Part shown: positions 1-9,006 of the stretch, piece after piece
Numbering within the stretch: position 1 is the stretch's first letter
Layout of the letters: each line of letters starts with the position of its first letter
Assembly (NCBI GenBank): GCA_019454985.1
Contig: JACFNF010000004.1
Span: forward strand, 91,009 to 155,008
Length of the DNA stretch: 64,000 nucleotides
Direction: 5' to 3'
Source of the DNA: Bacteroidales bacterium
GTDB lineage: Bacteria > Bacteroidota > Bacteroidia > Bacteroidales > F082
Translations under genes and position numbers: made by a program
Notes under the pieces: model-generated
The model's input: the letters and a program-made list of their open reading frames with translations, nothing else
Databases searched by the model: none
What the model was told of the DNA's origin: nothing

Positions 1-609
1 GTCCGTATATATATAGGTGGGGCTGTAAAACCAGGCGATCTCGCTGCGGGTGTTATACATCATCGTGTCGGTTTTGATGGTGTATTCGGGGTTGCGCAGC
101 TCCACATTCCGGCTGAAATAAAATTCTTTGCGCTGGGAATGATAAAAACCCTTTTTGCTCATCAGGATGTTTTGACCGCTGGTGATCGTTCCGCTGTCTG
201 GATACATTGCCAGATGCTGCAAGCGGTAATAAATCAGATATTCCGTCAACAGCACGGTGGTATCGTCCACTAACTTCACATGGTTAAAGAGTTCGGCTTC
301 GCGGCTTTCGCCTTTGTATTTCAGGCGATCGCCGTAGATATGAAGTGTGTCGCTCACCTTAATATGTACATTGCCAAAAGCCTCAAAATCCCTCAGCTTC
401 TCGTTCAGGTAAGCGCTATCGCAATAAAACCAGGTGGAATCCTGCCTGAGCACAACGCGACCGATCAGCCTTTCGATGTCTTCGCCAAGGCGTTTGTCGT
501 ATTCCTGCCGCAACGCCCTTTCGATATGAATGACCGTTTTTTGCTGGGCATGAAGTGCCACACCACAAACAAGCAACAGCAGTAAAAATTGAATTCGGAT
601 GAAACGCAT
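1..609 (-). CDS. OstA/LptA-like outer membrane biogenesis protein (partial, 3' end outside window)
   Basis: Only the first 203 codons are inside the window; the gene runs off the left edge. It begins with ATG at 609 and a signal peptide (MRFIRIQFLLLLLVCGVALHA, cut after HA). The mature part carries the OstA pattern: short strands such as VVLRQDSTWFYCDSAY, then VHIKVSDTLHIYGDRLKY, describing stacked beta-jellyroll repeats. In this family (OstA_2 type in Bacteroidota) the proteins are periplasmic and are thought to help move lipopolysaccharide to the outer membrane, like LptA or the N-domain of LptD. The precise role here is inferred. A TATTTTTG -7 element lies just upstream on the same strand. 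Family call is good; function is moderate. Confidence 0.75.
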   Translation of the reverse strand, partial: MRFIRIQFLLLLLVCGVALHAQQKTVIHIERALRQEYDKRLGEDIERLIGRVVLRQDSTWFYCDSAYLNEKLRDFEAFGNVHIKVSDTLHIYGDRLKYKGESREAELFNHVKLVDDTTVLLTEYLIYYRLQHLAMYPDSGTITSGQNILMSKKGFYHSQRKEFYFSRNVELRNPEYTIKTDTMMYNTRSEIAWFYSPTYIYTD

Positions 610-626
610 AAGCCTGTATTTCGTTG

Positions 627-634
627 CAAAAATA
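627..634 (-). promoter_or_regulatory. Candidate -7 promoter element for the OstA-like gene
   Basis: On the minus strand this reads TATTTTTG, an exact match to TAnnTTTG, 18 bases upstream of the ATG at 609. No TTG or TTTG was found 17-23 bases further upstream, so only half of the promoter is supported. Confidence 0.4.
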
Positions 635-882
635 GGATTATTGCAGCAGTGGATAGCATTCGGCAGAAAATAGGACTCAAATCATATGGCTTATTTAGAA
701 TCATTATCGGGTTTGGGAGGCCACGGATTTCCGTAATTTTACCCTGTTTTAAAATTGTTCGTCATATCGACTTTCGAATTGACTTAATATGCACACCACC
801 AAAATATTACATCAAAATTGTGAATTTCGTTTCGGACAATTTACAATCGGGGTAGTTATGATTTGAGAAAGGAACTTTTGTT

Positions 883-2856
883 ATGGAAACTTTTTTCAAC
901 CCACAGGCCAATTACGAAGCCACCAAGCGCCAGGCCGGTTATGTGAGCCTCGAAGAAGCAACATCCGAAGATTACGAACGTATTGGCTTCATGTCGGGTT
1001 TGGAGGTACACCAGCAACTACTCACGCGTGAAAAGCTTTTTTGTCACTGTCCGACAGGTATTTACAACAAAGACTCAGATTACGATGCCGAGCTTGTCCG
1101 TCATATGCGGCCCACTTTGAGCGAGTTTGGCGAATACGATGGAACGGCTTTAATGGAGTTTAAAACGCGCAAAAAAATCATCTATCGCATCAAAAACGAA
1201 TCGGCCTGCACTTATGAAGTGGACGACAGTGCACCCTTTCCCATCAACCGCGAAGCCCTCGGCATTGCCATTGAGATAGCGCTGCTTTGCCGGTCCAACA
1301 TTGTGGGCGAGGTACATATCTCACGCAAGCAATACTTAGATGGTAGCATTCCTGCCGGTTTCCAGCGTACTGCCATCATTGGCGTTGGCGGGCAAATCGG
1401 CTTGCGACATAAAACCATCAGGCTGCAGCAACTTTGCATTGAAGAAGATTCCTGTCGCGAAATTTCCGATATTGGCCACACCCGTATTTTCAAGACTGAC
1501 CGCATGGGTATTCCGCTTATCGAGACGGTGACTTATCCCGACTGTGTCAATCCCCACGAGGTGAAAGAAGCCTGCGATTGTATCCGTTTTATGAACCGAA
1601 GCACGGGCAAAGTGCGCACCGGTATTGGCAGGGCTCGCCAGGACGTGAATGTGAGCTGCCGGGGAGGATCACGCGTTGAAATCAAAGGAGTGGCGCACAC
1701 CCGCCGCATCCCCGAACTGACGCACAATGAAGCATTCAGGCAATGGTCGCTGCTGATTCTGCGCGACAAGCTCAAAGCAAAAATCAAAGACACAGACCAT
1801 TGGAAAACAGAATCAATTCGCATCGTACCGGGGCCCCATCAGTTGGCTTATCCTCCCGTTGCTCAGGCTTTAGCGCTTAAACAGCCGGTGATGTTGGTCA
1901 AGCTGCCCGGATTCAAAACAGCCTTGTCGCATTTCACACAACCGGGAAAGTGTTTTGCCGATGAGCTTTCTGACCGGATCAAGGTGATTGCCTGCATTGG
2001 GAAACCCAATATGCTTCATAGCGAAGGTTTAACCGTCGGACTTAGCCCACAGGAATGGAAAACGCTTGGCAAGACACTTTCGGCCGATCCCGATGACGGT
2101 CTTTTACTGATTTGGGGTCCGGAAGACGATATACCTACTGCTTTGGAAACCATTGAAGAACGCTGCAAAATGGCTTTTGAAGGCATTCCTCCCGAAACGC
2201 GTAAAGCGCTACCCAACGGTACCACCGTTTTCGAACGTGTTTTGCCGGGAGCCAACCGGATGTATCCCGATACCGACTCAGCGCCTATTCCAATCAATGA
2301 TAGCACCATTCACACCATACAGGAAAAACTACCTTCCGACATTCTCAAACGCTACCATCAGCTCCGGCAATGGGGGATTCCGGAAGACACCTACGTTTTT
2401 CTTTTTTCAAAAAACCTCTATCCTTTGCTGCACCAGATTATCACAACGCTTGGATGCCCGGCGGCGATGGCCGGAACACTTCTGGGGCATCGCTACAAAT
2501 ATTTGCTCGGACAGTTTCCCAAAAGCAGGTTCAAAGCACAAACCATTTATCAGCTTTTGAGTTTTCTGAAAAGCGAAAACCTCGACCCTCAACTTGCCTG
2601 GGATCTGCTTCCGGTATTGATGCAGCATCCGCGCCTTGAGTTTGAATCGGCTCTCACCACCATCCAATTCAAACGAGTCGGATGTCAGGAGATTCTGGCT
2701 AAGATACCCCTCTTGCAACAAAAATTCATCGAAAAGAAATCGAAATCCGACCCACGCCACCGTTTCAACTGGATTATGGGTCAGATGCGTCCGCTTGCCA
2801 TTGGCAATATGAGCCTGTCGGAGTTGGCTTCACTAATACATCAGCAATTATCATGA
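883..2856 (+). CDS. gatE: Glu-tRNA(Gln) amidotransferase subunit E (archaeal type)
   Basis: 657 residues, the usual GatE size. GatE binds misacylated Glu-tRNA(Gln), activates the glutamyl group with ATP and, using ammonia from GatD, makes Gln-tRNA(Gln). Seen: GLEVHQQL (residues 39-46) followed by the CHCP cysteine pair (54-57); MRPTLSEFGEYD; KQYLDGS then GFQRT; RMGIPLIETVT; GRARQDVNVS then RVEIKGV; and near residue 425 the IPPETRKALPNGTT segment followed by NRMYPDTDSAPI. The last segment is typical of GatE rather than GatB. The C-terminal third is helical, as in the YqeY-like tail that holds tRNA. The stop overlaps the gatD start by ATGA, so the two subunits are translationally coupled. The system is normally archaeal; most Bacteroidota charge tRNA(Gln) with GlnRS, so this points to lateral transfer (inference). 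Confidence 0.92.
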   Translation: METFFNPQANYEATKRQAGYVSLEEATSEDYERIGFMSGLEVHQQLLTREKLFCHCPTGIYNKDSDYDAELVRHMRPTLSEFGEYDGTALMEFKTRKKIIYRIKNESACTYEVDDSAPFPINREALGIAIEIALLCRSNIVGEVHISRKQYLDGSIPAGFQRTAIIGVGGQIGLRHKTIRLQQLCIEEDSCREISDIGHTRIFKTDRMGIPLIETVTYPDCVNPHEVKEACDCIRFMNRSTGKVRTGIGRARQDVNVSCRGGSRVEIKGVAHTRRIPELTHNEAFRQWSLLILRDKLKAKIKDTDHWKTESIRIVPGPHQLAYPPVAQALALKQPVMLVKLPGFKTALSHFTQPGKCFADELSDRIKVIACIGKPNMLHSEGLTVGLSPQEWKTLGKTLSADPDDGLLLIWGPEDDIPTALETIEERCKMAFEGIPPETRKALPNGTTVFERVLPGANRMYPDTDSAPIPINDSTIHTIQEKLPSDILKRYHQLRQWGIPEDTYVFLFSKNLYPLLHQIITTLGCPAAMAGTLLGHRYKYLLGQFPKSRFKAQTIYQLLSFLKSENLDPQLAWDLLPVLMQHPRLEFESALTTIQFKRVGCQEILAKIPLLQQKFIEKKSKSDPRHRFNWIMGQMRPLAIGNMSLSELASLIHQQLS

Positions 2857-4238
2857 TCGAAGATTTTTTTCAAGGATATAAAGGCGCCTCGCTCGAAGTA
2901 TTGAAAAAATATGGCGTTCGGGTTTGGGGACAGGTGGAAGTGAACACCACACGAGGATTGTTTTCGGGCACCGTTCTGCCGCGTGCCGAAAACGATGACG
3001 ATCAGCATATCGTGCTAAAAATGAACACCGGATACAATGTTGGAATCAATATTGCCACCTTACTTTCGATGAAAGAAACCGGGTATAAAAAAGCACAATA
3101 CAAGATTCTTGAGAAAGAGTTTCCGTTCACAGCCGGTCTTCCGCGCGTGAAGCTTTTCGGCACGGGGGGCACCATTGCTTCGCGGCTCGATTATCGTACC
3201 GGCGCTGTGATTCCGGCATTTTCGCCGGGCGAGCTCTATGGCACAGTTCCCGAATTGGCTGAGATATGCAATTTGGAGACCGAGAAAATCTTTGCCATTT
3301 TCAGCGAGAATATGGGCCCCAAACAATACATCACCCTTGCTCAAGCCATCGCACGCGAAGTAGAATCGGGTATTGACGGCATTGTTATCGGGCACGGGAC
3401 TGACACTATACAGCATACAGCCTCGGCGCTCACATTTATGTGCCAAAATCTTCCCGTTCCAGTGGTCTTGGTCGGCTCCCAACGCTCGAGCGACCGGCCC
3501 AGTTCGGATGCAGCCCTCAACCTGATGTATGCCATGAAAGCTGCCGGAACTTCGGATATTGCCGAAGTGATGGTATGCATGTTTGGCCCCACATCCGATG
3601 AATACGGCCTCCTGCACAAGGGCACGCGGGTCAGAAAAATGCACTCGAGCTATCGCAGTACTTTCCGCACTATTGGAGATATTCCCATTGCGATGGTCAA
3701 CCGCTACAAGGTGACACCCATCCATAAAACATACAACAAAAGGCGAAGCGACAAAAGCCTGCGGCTATTGCCTTATTTCAGCGATGAAGTCACCATGCTT
3801 TACTATTATCCCGGCATTCGGCCCGACACCCTTGATGCCCTCATTGATGCCGGATATCGCGGGGTGATTTTCGTGGGTACCGGTTTGGGGCACGTGAACA
3901 AAGACCTTTATCCGGCCATCGAAAGAGCTCATTCCAAAGGCGTGCATATGTTCATGACCTTGCAAACCATTTGGGGTTATGCTAATATGTTTGTGTATGA
4001 CACCGGTCGCGACCTGATGGCAAAAGGTATTGTGCCCGTCGGCAATATGCTGCCCGAAACTGCATGGGTGAAGCTGAGCTGGGTGCTGGGGCAAACCAAC
4101 GATCCTGAAGAAGTAAAACGACTGATGCTCTCACCTGTAAACGATGAAATCACACCAAGAGAGCCTTACAGTGGATATTTAGTGTATCAGGGCGGCATTC
4201 CCGAAGTGGAAACTTTTGTAAAAGAGGTGCATAAATAA
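2853..4238 (+). CDS. gatD: Glu-tRNA(Gln) amidotransferase subunit D (asparaginase-like)
   Basis: 461 residues. GatD is the glutaminase/asparaginase half of GatDE and releases ammonia for GatE. An N-terminal GatD-specific beta domain (about residues 1-95, with VRVWGQVEV and FSGTVLPR) precedes a type I asparaginase domain. Catalytic motifs are intact: GTGGTIAS (103-110, Thr107), GHGTDT (181-186, Thr183-Asp184), the SDRPSSDAALNL loop, and HKGTRVRKMHSSYRS supplying the conserved Lys (K262). The N-terminal domain distinguishes it from a free L-asparaginase. The ATG lies inside the gatE stop (ATGA). No terminator is seen in the 173 bases after it, which hold no recognisable gene. Confidence 0.92.
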   Translation: MIEDFFQGYKGASLEVLKKYGVRVWGQVEVNTTRGLFSGTVLPRAENDDDQHIVLKMNTGYNVGINIATLLSMKETGYKKAQYKILEKEFPFTAGLPRVKLFGTGGTIASRLDYRTGAVIPAFSPGELYGTVPELAEICNLETEKIFAIFSENMGPKQYITLAQAIAREVESGIDGIVIGHGTDTIQHTASALTFMCQNLPVPVVLVGSQRSSDRPSSDAALNLMYAMKAAGTSDIAEVMVCMFGPTSDEYGLLHKGTRVRKMHSSYRSTFRTIGDIPIAMVNRYKVTPIHKTYNKRRSDKSLRLLPYFSDEVTMLYYYPGIRPDTLDALIDAGYRGVIFVGTGLGHVNKDLYPAIERAHSKGVHMFMTLQTIWGYANMFVYDTGRDLMAKGIVPVGNMLPETAWVKLSWVLGQTNDPEEVKRLMLSPVNDEITPREPYSGYLVYQGGIPEVETFVKEVHK

Positions 4239-4411
4239 CAATACAAAATAGAACCTAACGGTTTATTTATCAATTATATACCTAGTCAAAGTTTATTTAT
4301 GAACCCTTGAAAAGTACGGTACTCTTATTAGATTATTACAGGTTTTATTGGCAATTAAGTAAACGTAATACCTTAAAAAGTAGCGGCAAAAAGAAGGCAA
4401 TATGCTTTGAG

Positions 4412-5932
4412 TTACCAGTTGACTTCAACCAATTTGAAGCCTTTGGTTTGGTAATTATGAATCATTTCAGTGCGTGACTTTTCAGCCTCGTTTTTTGTCG
4501 GGAAGCCATTCTGCACAATATTTCCCTGATCAACTCTAAACCAGGTGGGGTAAGTCTGAATAAGCAGCGACTGAAATTTCTCTTCCATTTCGTATGATTT
4601 GGCCGGTTTTTTCACCGGACTTACAAACATATAATAATCCTTTTTCCCCACTTTATGGAGGTCAGAATAGCTTGATGAATAAACATAAAACCAAACTGGT
4701 TTGTTCCTTGTCGGATGAGCCGAGCTTAGGTTGAGTTTTGAAAAACTTGACGACAAAGCCGTTGACTTTTGTTTTTCGATCACTCCGTTTCGGTAAACCC
4801 TTGCTTCAGGTTGATGAGTATTACTGATTCCGGCAATAACGATATCGAGGTCGCCATCAAGATCGTAATCGCCCCATTGTCCCGAGCTGTTATATAGCGG
4901 GATAATATTGGCCCGAATATCGCGAAACTGAAAATTGCGGTCGTTGGCATACACTTTTGAAACTGCCCCGTTGGCCGACATTCCGCTGATGAGTACATCT
5001 AAGTCGCCATCCAAGTCCATATCGCCCCAATCGGCAAAGCCATCACTCACGTTGACTAAAGTCGTTTGTCGAAGCTGAAACCCACTTCTGTTATTCACAT
5101 AAAGCAATGTAAGTGGCTGTCCCTGAGCTGTTTCTCCGGTCATCAACAAATCATCATCGCCATCATTGTCGGCATCACCAAAGGCATGATGAGCATTTTT
5201 AAGACCTGTAAAAATCGTAGGATGTTTTCGAAATCCCGCACCTGTGTTTTGGTAGAGCTGACTGATAACATTTCCGGCGGGGTCAATTCCGCTGATGAAA
5301 ACATCCGGCAGGCCGTCGAGGTTAAAGTCGCTCCAACTGGCCATTCCTCTTTTCACGCCAGGAATGGCATGGTTGACAGCGCTGAACTTCATATTTCGAT
5401 CGTTGCGATAAATCAACGTGACCGATCCTGCGGTTGCTTCGCCCGAGATGAGAATATCCAGATCGCCATCGCCGTCCATATCAGCAAAAGCAATACTGCC
5501 ATCCCGAACGCCTGTGAGGGAAACCGGCATTTTTTGATAAGAGCCGTTGGCCAATCCTTTCATGACATAGGCAATTCGTTGCCCGTTTGCTGCTTCCCCA
5601 ACAATTCCAATATCATTTATTCCATCTAAATCTAAGTCGCCCACAGCAAAAGCGCCTCGGTGAAAGTCGGGAATATTGCTTTGAACATTCGTAAAACGAT
5701 CGTTACGATGATTGTTATAAATTCGAGTTGAAATACCATTTGCCTGGGAACGGAAAAATTCTCCGGCTACAAACACATCGGGGTCACCATCTCGGTCGTT
5801 GTCAATCCATCCTGCAGCGCTGCCAGCAACCCCGGTAAGGTTAGCCCGAACATCGGTAAATGTCTGAGCCTTAATGGTTGCTGTCACAAAAATTGTAAAT
5901 AATACGAAAACAGATACAGTTGATTTATTCAT
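4412..5932 (-). CDS. Exported FG-GAP/VCBS repeat protein with unusual C-terminal domain
   Basis: 506 residues with a signal peptide (MNKSTVSVFVLFTIFVTATIKAQ). From about residue 25 to 385 it has seven or so FG-GAP/VCBS repeats, each with a calcium-binding-like DxDxDGDxD loop (for example DMDGDGDLDILISG, DYDLDGDLDIVIAG), predicting an integrin-like beta-propeller. The last ~100 residues are a different domain with KKDYYMFVSPVKKP and a closing NEAEKSRTEMIHNYQTKGF helix-strand, reminiscent of a SPOR fold but not a clear match. There is no T9SS sorting tail. Bacteroidota have many such propeller proteins of unknown ligand. Transcribed away from the mce operon. Confidence 0.75.
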   Translation of the reverse strand: MNKSTVSVFVLFTIFVTATIKAQTFTDVRANLTGVAGSAAGWIDNDRDGDPDVFVAGEFFRSQANGISTRIYNNHRNDRFTNVQSNIPDFHRGAFAVGDLDLDGINDIGIVGEAANGQRIAYVMKGLANGSYQKMPVSLTGVRDGSIAFADMDGDGDLDILISGEATAGSVTLIYRNDRNMKFSAVNHAIPGVKRGMASWSDFNLDGLPDVFISGIDPAGNVISQLYQNTGAGFRKHPTIFTGLKNAHHAFGDADNDGDDDLLMTGETAQGQPLTLLYVNNRSGFQLRQTTLVNVSDGFADWGDMDLDGDLDVLISGMSANGAVSKVYANDRNFQFRDIRANIIPLYNSSGQWGDYDLDGDLDIVIAGISNTHQPEARVYRNGVIEKQKSTALSSSFSKLNLSSAHPTRNKPVWFYVYSSSYSDLHKVGKKDYYMFVSPVKKPAKSYEMEEKFQSLLIQTYPTWFRVDQGNIVQNGFPTKNEAEKSRTEMIHNYQTKGFKLVEVNW

Positions 5933-6055
5933 AAACCATTGCTTTTAACAGCAATATTACAATTTTCTTAACAATAGAACGATTCTAAATTTGAGTTTAT
6001 GCTAAAAAACAGCTATCTTTCTCACTTTCCTGGTCTCTGGCTCCAATAAAAAGTC

Positions 6056-6063
6056 TATTTTTG
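6056..6063 (+). promoter_or_regulatory. Candidate -7 element of the mce-mmd operon
   Basis: TATTTTTG matches TAnnTTTG exactly, with the expected start of transcription near 6070 and the mce ATG at 6092. No convincing -33 TTTG was found at the right distance. Confidence 0.45.
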
Positions 6064-6077
6064 TGAAAATTTTCACA
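6062..6077. promoter_or_regulatory. 16-bp perfect palindrome, candidate operator
   Basis: TGTGAAAATTTTCACA is its own reverse complement over all 16 bases. It begins in the last two bases of the -7 element and covers the predicted transcription start of the mce-mmd operon, where a bound dimeric repressor would block RNA polymerase. The binding protein is unknown. Confidence 0.5.
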
Positions 6078-6091
6078 TCATTTCAATTCAC

Positions 6092-6508
6092 ATGAAACCA
6101 TCTCATATTGAACACATTGGAATTGCGGTAAAATCGTTAGATGCAGCAATTCCGTTTTACGAGCAATTACTGGGGAGCCCCTGTTATGCCATTGAAGAAG
6201 TGGCCGAACAGCGTGTTAAAACGGCTTTTTTCAAAATTGGTCAAACCAAGATTGAACTCCTTGAAAGCACCGATCCGGAAGGGCCGGTTGGTAAATTCAT
6301 TGAAAAGAAAGGCGAAGGCATTCATCATATTGCATTTGCTGTCAAAGGTTTAGAGGAGCAATTGGAGAAAGCCAAAGAAGCAGGTATTCAGCTCATTGAT
6401 GCCCGCCCCCGCAAAGGTGCCGAAGGCCTTGATATTGCATTTTTACATCCGAAATCTACTTTTGGCGTCCTGACCGAACTTTGTGAAGACAAAAACAAAC
6501 CCGAATAA
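6092..6508 (+). CDS. mce: Methylmalonyl-CoA epimerase
   Basis: 138 residues, full length for the family. It interconverts (2R)- and (2S)-methylmalonyl-CoA, linking methylmalonyl-CoA mutase to the decarboxylase encoded next. It has the two-module VOC (glyoxalase-like) fold: [19 protein letters not shown] at the start and [16 protein letters not shown] at residues 76-91. The expected metal ligands are present: His8, Gln51, His79 and Glu129. Thirteen bases separate it from mmdA, so it leads the operon. Substrate identity is strongly supported by context. Confidence 0.95.
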   Translation: MKPSHIEHIGIAVKSLDAAIPFYEQLLGSPCYAIEEVAEQRVKTAFFKIGQTKIELLESTDPEGPVGKFIEKKGEGIHHIAFAVKGLEEQLEKAKEAGIQLIDARPRKGAEGLDIAFLHPKSTFGVLTELCEDKNKPE

Positions 6509-6521
6509 AACACGAAATATT

Positions 6522-8081
6522 ATGTCAATTGAATTGAAGATACAGGAGCTGCTCAATAAACGGCTCGAAGCCAAAAAAGGGGGTGGCGAAAAACGCATTG
6601 AAACCCAACACGCCAAAGGCAAGCTCACCGCTCGTGAACGCATCGAATTATTGCTCGATGAAGGTAGTTTTGAAGAATTTGATATGTTTGTCACCCATCG
6701 TTGCAACAACTTTGATATTGGCAAACAAGAAATTCTTTCGGATGGCGTTGTCACAGGTCATGGCACCATTGACGGACGGGTAGTTTACGTGTTTTCGCAG
6801 GATTTCACAGTTTTTGGCGGATCCCTTTCGGAGGCTTATGCCAATAAAATTTGCAAAGTGATGGATCAGGCCATGAAAGTTGGCGCGCCGGTGATTGGCA
6901 TCAACGATTCGGGTGGCGCCCGCATTCAGGAAGGCGTCAATAGTTTGGCCGGATATGCTGAAATTTTCCAGCGCAACATCATGGCTTCGGGCGTGATTCC
7001 ACAGATTTCGGCCATTTTTGGCCCTTGCGCCGGCGGAGCCGTTTACTCGCCCGCACTCACTGACTTCATCATTATGAGCAAAGGCAACTCTAATATGTTC
7101 GTTACCGGTCCTAAAGTAGTGAAAACCGTCACCGGAGAGGTAGTGACTGAAGATGAGCTGGGTGGAGCCATGGTGCATGCTTCAAAATCGGGAGTTTCGC
7201 ATTTTGTAGCGGAAGACGAGCAGGAAGGCATCCAATTGATCCGCAAAATCATCAGCTACCTGCCACAAAACAATCTGGAAGACCCGCCACTCACCGTTTG
7301 CAGCGATCCGATCAACCGATTGGAAGACAGTCTGAACTATATTATTCCTGATAATCCCAACAAACCTTATGATGTAAAAGACGTGATCCATGCCATCGTT
7401 GACATCAACGAGTTTCTTGAAATTCAGCGCTATTACGCACCCAATATCGTGACAGGTTTTGCCCGTTTCAACGGTATGCCCGTTGGGATTGTGGCTAATC
7501 AGCCCAATTACCTGGCCGGCGTGCTCGACATCAATGCCTCGCGCAAAGCTGCCCGTTTTGTCCGTTTCTGCGATGCTTTCAACGTTCCTATCCTAACTTT
7601 GGTTGACGTCCCGGGATTTTTACCCGGCACTGCTCAGGAGTATGGCGGCATCATTACGCATGGTGCAAAACTGCTCTACGCCTATGGTGAAGCAACTGTG
7701 CCAAAAGTTACCGTGATTCTGCGCAAAGCATATGGTGGCGCTTATTGTGTGATGAGTTCGAAACATTTGCGTGGCGATATCAACTACGCCTGGCCTGGAG
7801 CCGAAATTGCCGTGATGGGAGCCAAAGGCGCCATCGAAGTACTTTACAACAAAAAGATTTCGGCTATCGAAGATGCCGCAGCTAAAGAAGAATTCATCAG
7901 CAAAAGCGAGGAAGATTACCGTGACAAATTCGCTAATCCCTACAATGCAGCAAAATACGGATATATTGATGATGTGATTGAGCCTCGCAACACCCGTTTC
8001 AGGGTGATCAGAGCTTTTCAGGCATTGGCCACGAAAAAAGACCTCAATCCACCCAAAAAACATTCCAATTTACCCTTGTAA
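6522..8081 (+). CDS. mmdA: Methylmalonyl-CoA decarboxylase alpha subunit (carboxyltransferase)
   Basis: 519 residues from the ATG at 6522; an in-frame ATG at 6483 would overlap mce and add 13 poorly conserved residues. The subunit moves the carboxyl group from (S)-methylmalonyl-CoA to biotin. Both crotonase-like halves of the carboxyltransferase are visible: N-terminal oxyanion region [20 protein letters not shown] and [17 protein letters not shown]-terminal [18 protein letters not shown] and [15 protein letters not shown]. By sequence alone it could be a propionyl-CoA carboxylase beta subunit; the following gamma/delta, biotin carrier and Na+ pump genes make the decarboxylase reading the better one. 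Confidence 0.93.
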   Translation: MSIELKIQELLNKRLEAKKGGGEKRIETQHAKGKLTARERIELLLDEGSFEEFDMFVTHRCNNFDIGKQEILSDGVVTGHGTIDGRVVYVFSQDFTVFGGSLSEAYANKICKVMDQAMKVGAPVIGINDSGGARIQEGVNSLAGYAEIFQRNIMASGVIPQISAIFGPCAGGAVYSPALTDFIIMSKGNSNMFVTGPKVVKTVTGEVVTEDELGGAMVHASKSGVSHFVAEDEQEGIQLIRKIISYLPQNNLEDPPLTVCSDPINRLEDSLNYIIPDNPNKPYDVKDVIHAIVDINEFLEIQRYYAPNIVTGFARFNGMPVGIVANQPNYLAGVLDINASRKAARFVRFCDAFNVPILTLVDVPGFLPGTAQEYGGIITHGAKLLYAYGEATVPKVTVILRKAYGGAYCVMSSKHLRGDINYAWPGAEIAVMGAKGAIEVLYNKKISAIEDAAAKEEFISKSEEDYRDKFANPYNAAKYGYIDDVIEPRNTRFRVIRAFQALATKKDLNPPKKHSNLPL

Positions 8082-8091
8082 GTCCAAAGCT

Positions 8092-8979
8092 ATGCGCAGC
8101 ATCCGAATACTTTTTTCACTCAGCTTTTTGGCAGCGTTTTGCCTGATTGCCATGCCTCGGGCAGCTGCCCAGAGCGGTAACGACATCCGCATCAACGAAA
8201 TCCTTGTCATAAACGATTCAAACTATATTGACGACTTCGGCCAGCGTAATGCCTGGATCGAGTTGTTCAATACGGCCTATAACAAGGTGGACGTTGGCGG
8301 AATGTATTTAACAAACGATCCGAATAATCCCACAAAATACAGGATTCCAAAAGGCGACCCCATCACTTCAATCCCTGCCAGGAATTATTTGATATTTTTT
8401 GCCGACAATCACACTACAAGGGGGATTCTACATTTGAATTTCGACCTCAAAGACAGCGATTATCTGGCATTGTACGACATGAACGGACGCACCCTGATTG
8501 ACGAAGTCAGATTTCCAAAATTGGAAGTTGATAAATCTTATGGCAGGGTTACCGATGGTGGAAGTGAGTGGGAGGTTTTACACAAGACAACTCCAAAATC
8601 GAACAACTTCACCGGCGAGCCACGCAATCCTGGCCTCGAATTTAAGGAGTTTGACCCCTTTGGCATTGGAATGGCTCTTATCGCAATGACGGTTGTGTTT
8701 TTAGCCCTCATTCTGCTCTATTTAGTTTTCAAAAACACCCGAAGTTTTTATGGTATCAAGTTCTCTGACTTATTCAAACAAAAAGCCGTTTCGGGCGTCA
8801 AAGTTGAAGCCCAGCCCGATTTAACGGGCGAGGTGAACGCTGCAATTGCCCTATCGCTCTATCTTTTCAGAAACGAGTTACACGATAACGAAGCCACTGT
8901 CTTAACCATCAAAAAAGTAGCCAGGACTTATTCTCCATGGAGTTCAAAGATTTATGGTTTACGGAACTTTCATAAATAG
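8092..8979 (+). CDS. mmdD: Decarboxylase delta/gamma (OadG-like) membrane subunit fused to a lamin-tail domain
   Basis: 295 residues, about three times the size of a plain OadG/MmdD subunit. A signal peptide (residues 1-27) is followed by a lamin-tail (LTD) beta domain from about 30 to 150: IRINEILVINDSN, RNAWIELFNTAYN, VGGMYLTNDPNNPTKYRIP. Then comes one membrane helix (about 195-215, FGIGMALIAMTVVFLALIL) and a cytoplasmic tail with the OadG-type ending AAIALSLYLF and SPWSSKIYGL. The small subunit normally assembles the beta (pump) and alpha subunits. Here the LTD would sit in the periplasm. It lies between mmdA and mmdC, 10 and 27 bases away. Confidence 0.85.
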   Translation: MRSIRILFSLSFLAAFCLIAMPRAAAQSGNDIRINEILVINDSNYIDDFGQRNAWIELFNTAYNKVDVGGMYLTNDPNNPTKYRIPKGDPITSIPARNYLIFFADNHTTRGILHLNFDLKDSDYLALYDMNGRTLIDEVRFPKLEVDKSYGRVTDGGSEWEVLHKTTPKSNNFTGEPRNPGLEFKEFDPFGIGMALIAMTVVFLALILLYLVFKNTRSFYGIKFSDLFKQKAVSGVKVEAQPDLTGEVNAAIALSLYLFRNELHDNEATVLTIKKVARTYSPWSSKIYGLRNFHK

Positions 8980-9006
8980 CAATTATTTAACAGCCCGCAT
9001 AATCCA

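Noticed and set aside
2853..4238. Reading as a free L-asparaginase
   Set aside because: The extra N-terminal domain of about 95 residues and the coupling to gatE identify GatD.
5939..5956. ATTGCT / AGCAAT inverted repeat before the FG-GAP gene
   Set aside because: Six-bp arms in AT-rich DNA are expected by chance and no promoter box is close.
6522..8081. Reading as propionyl-CoA carboxylase beta subunit
   Set aside because: The next genes supply the biotin carrier and the membrane Na+ pump, not a biotin carboxylase, so the decarboxylase is the better call.
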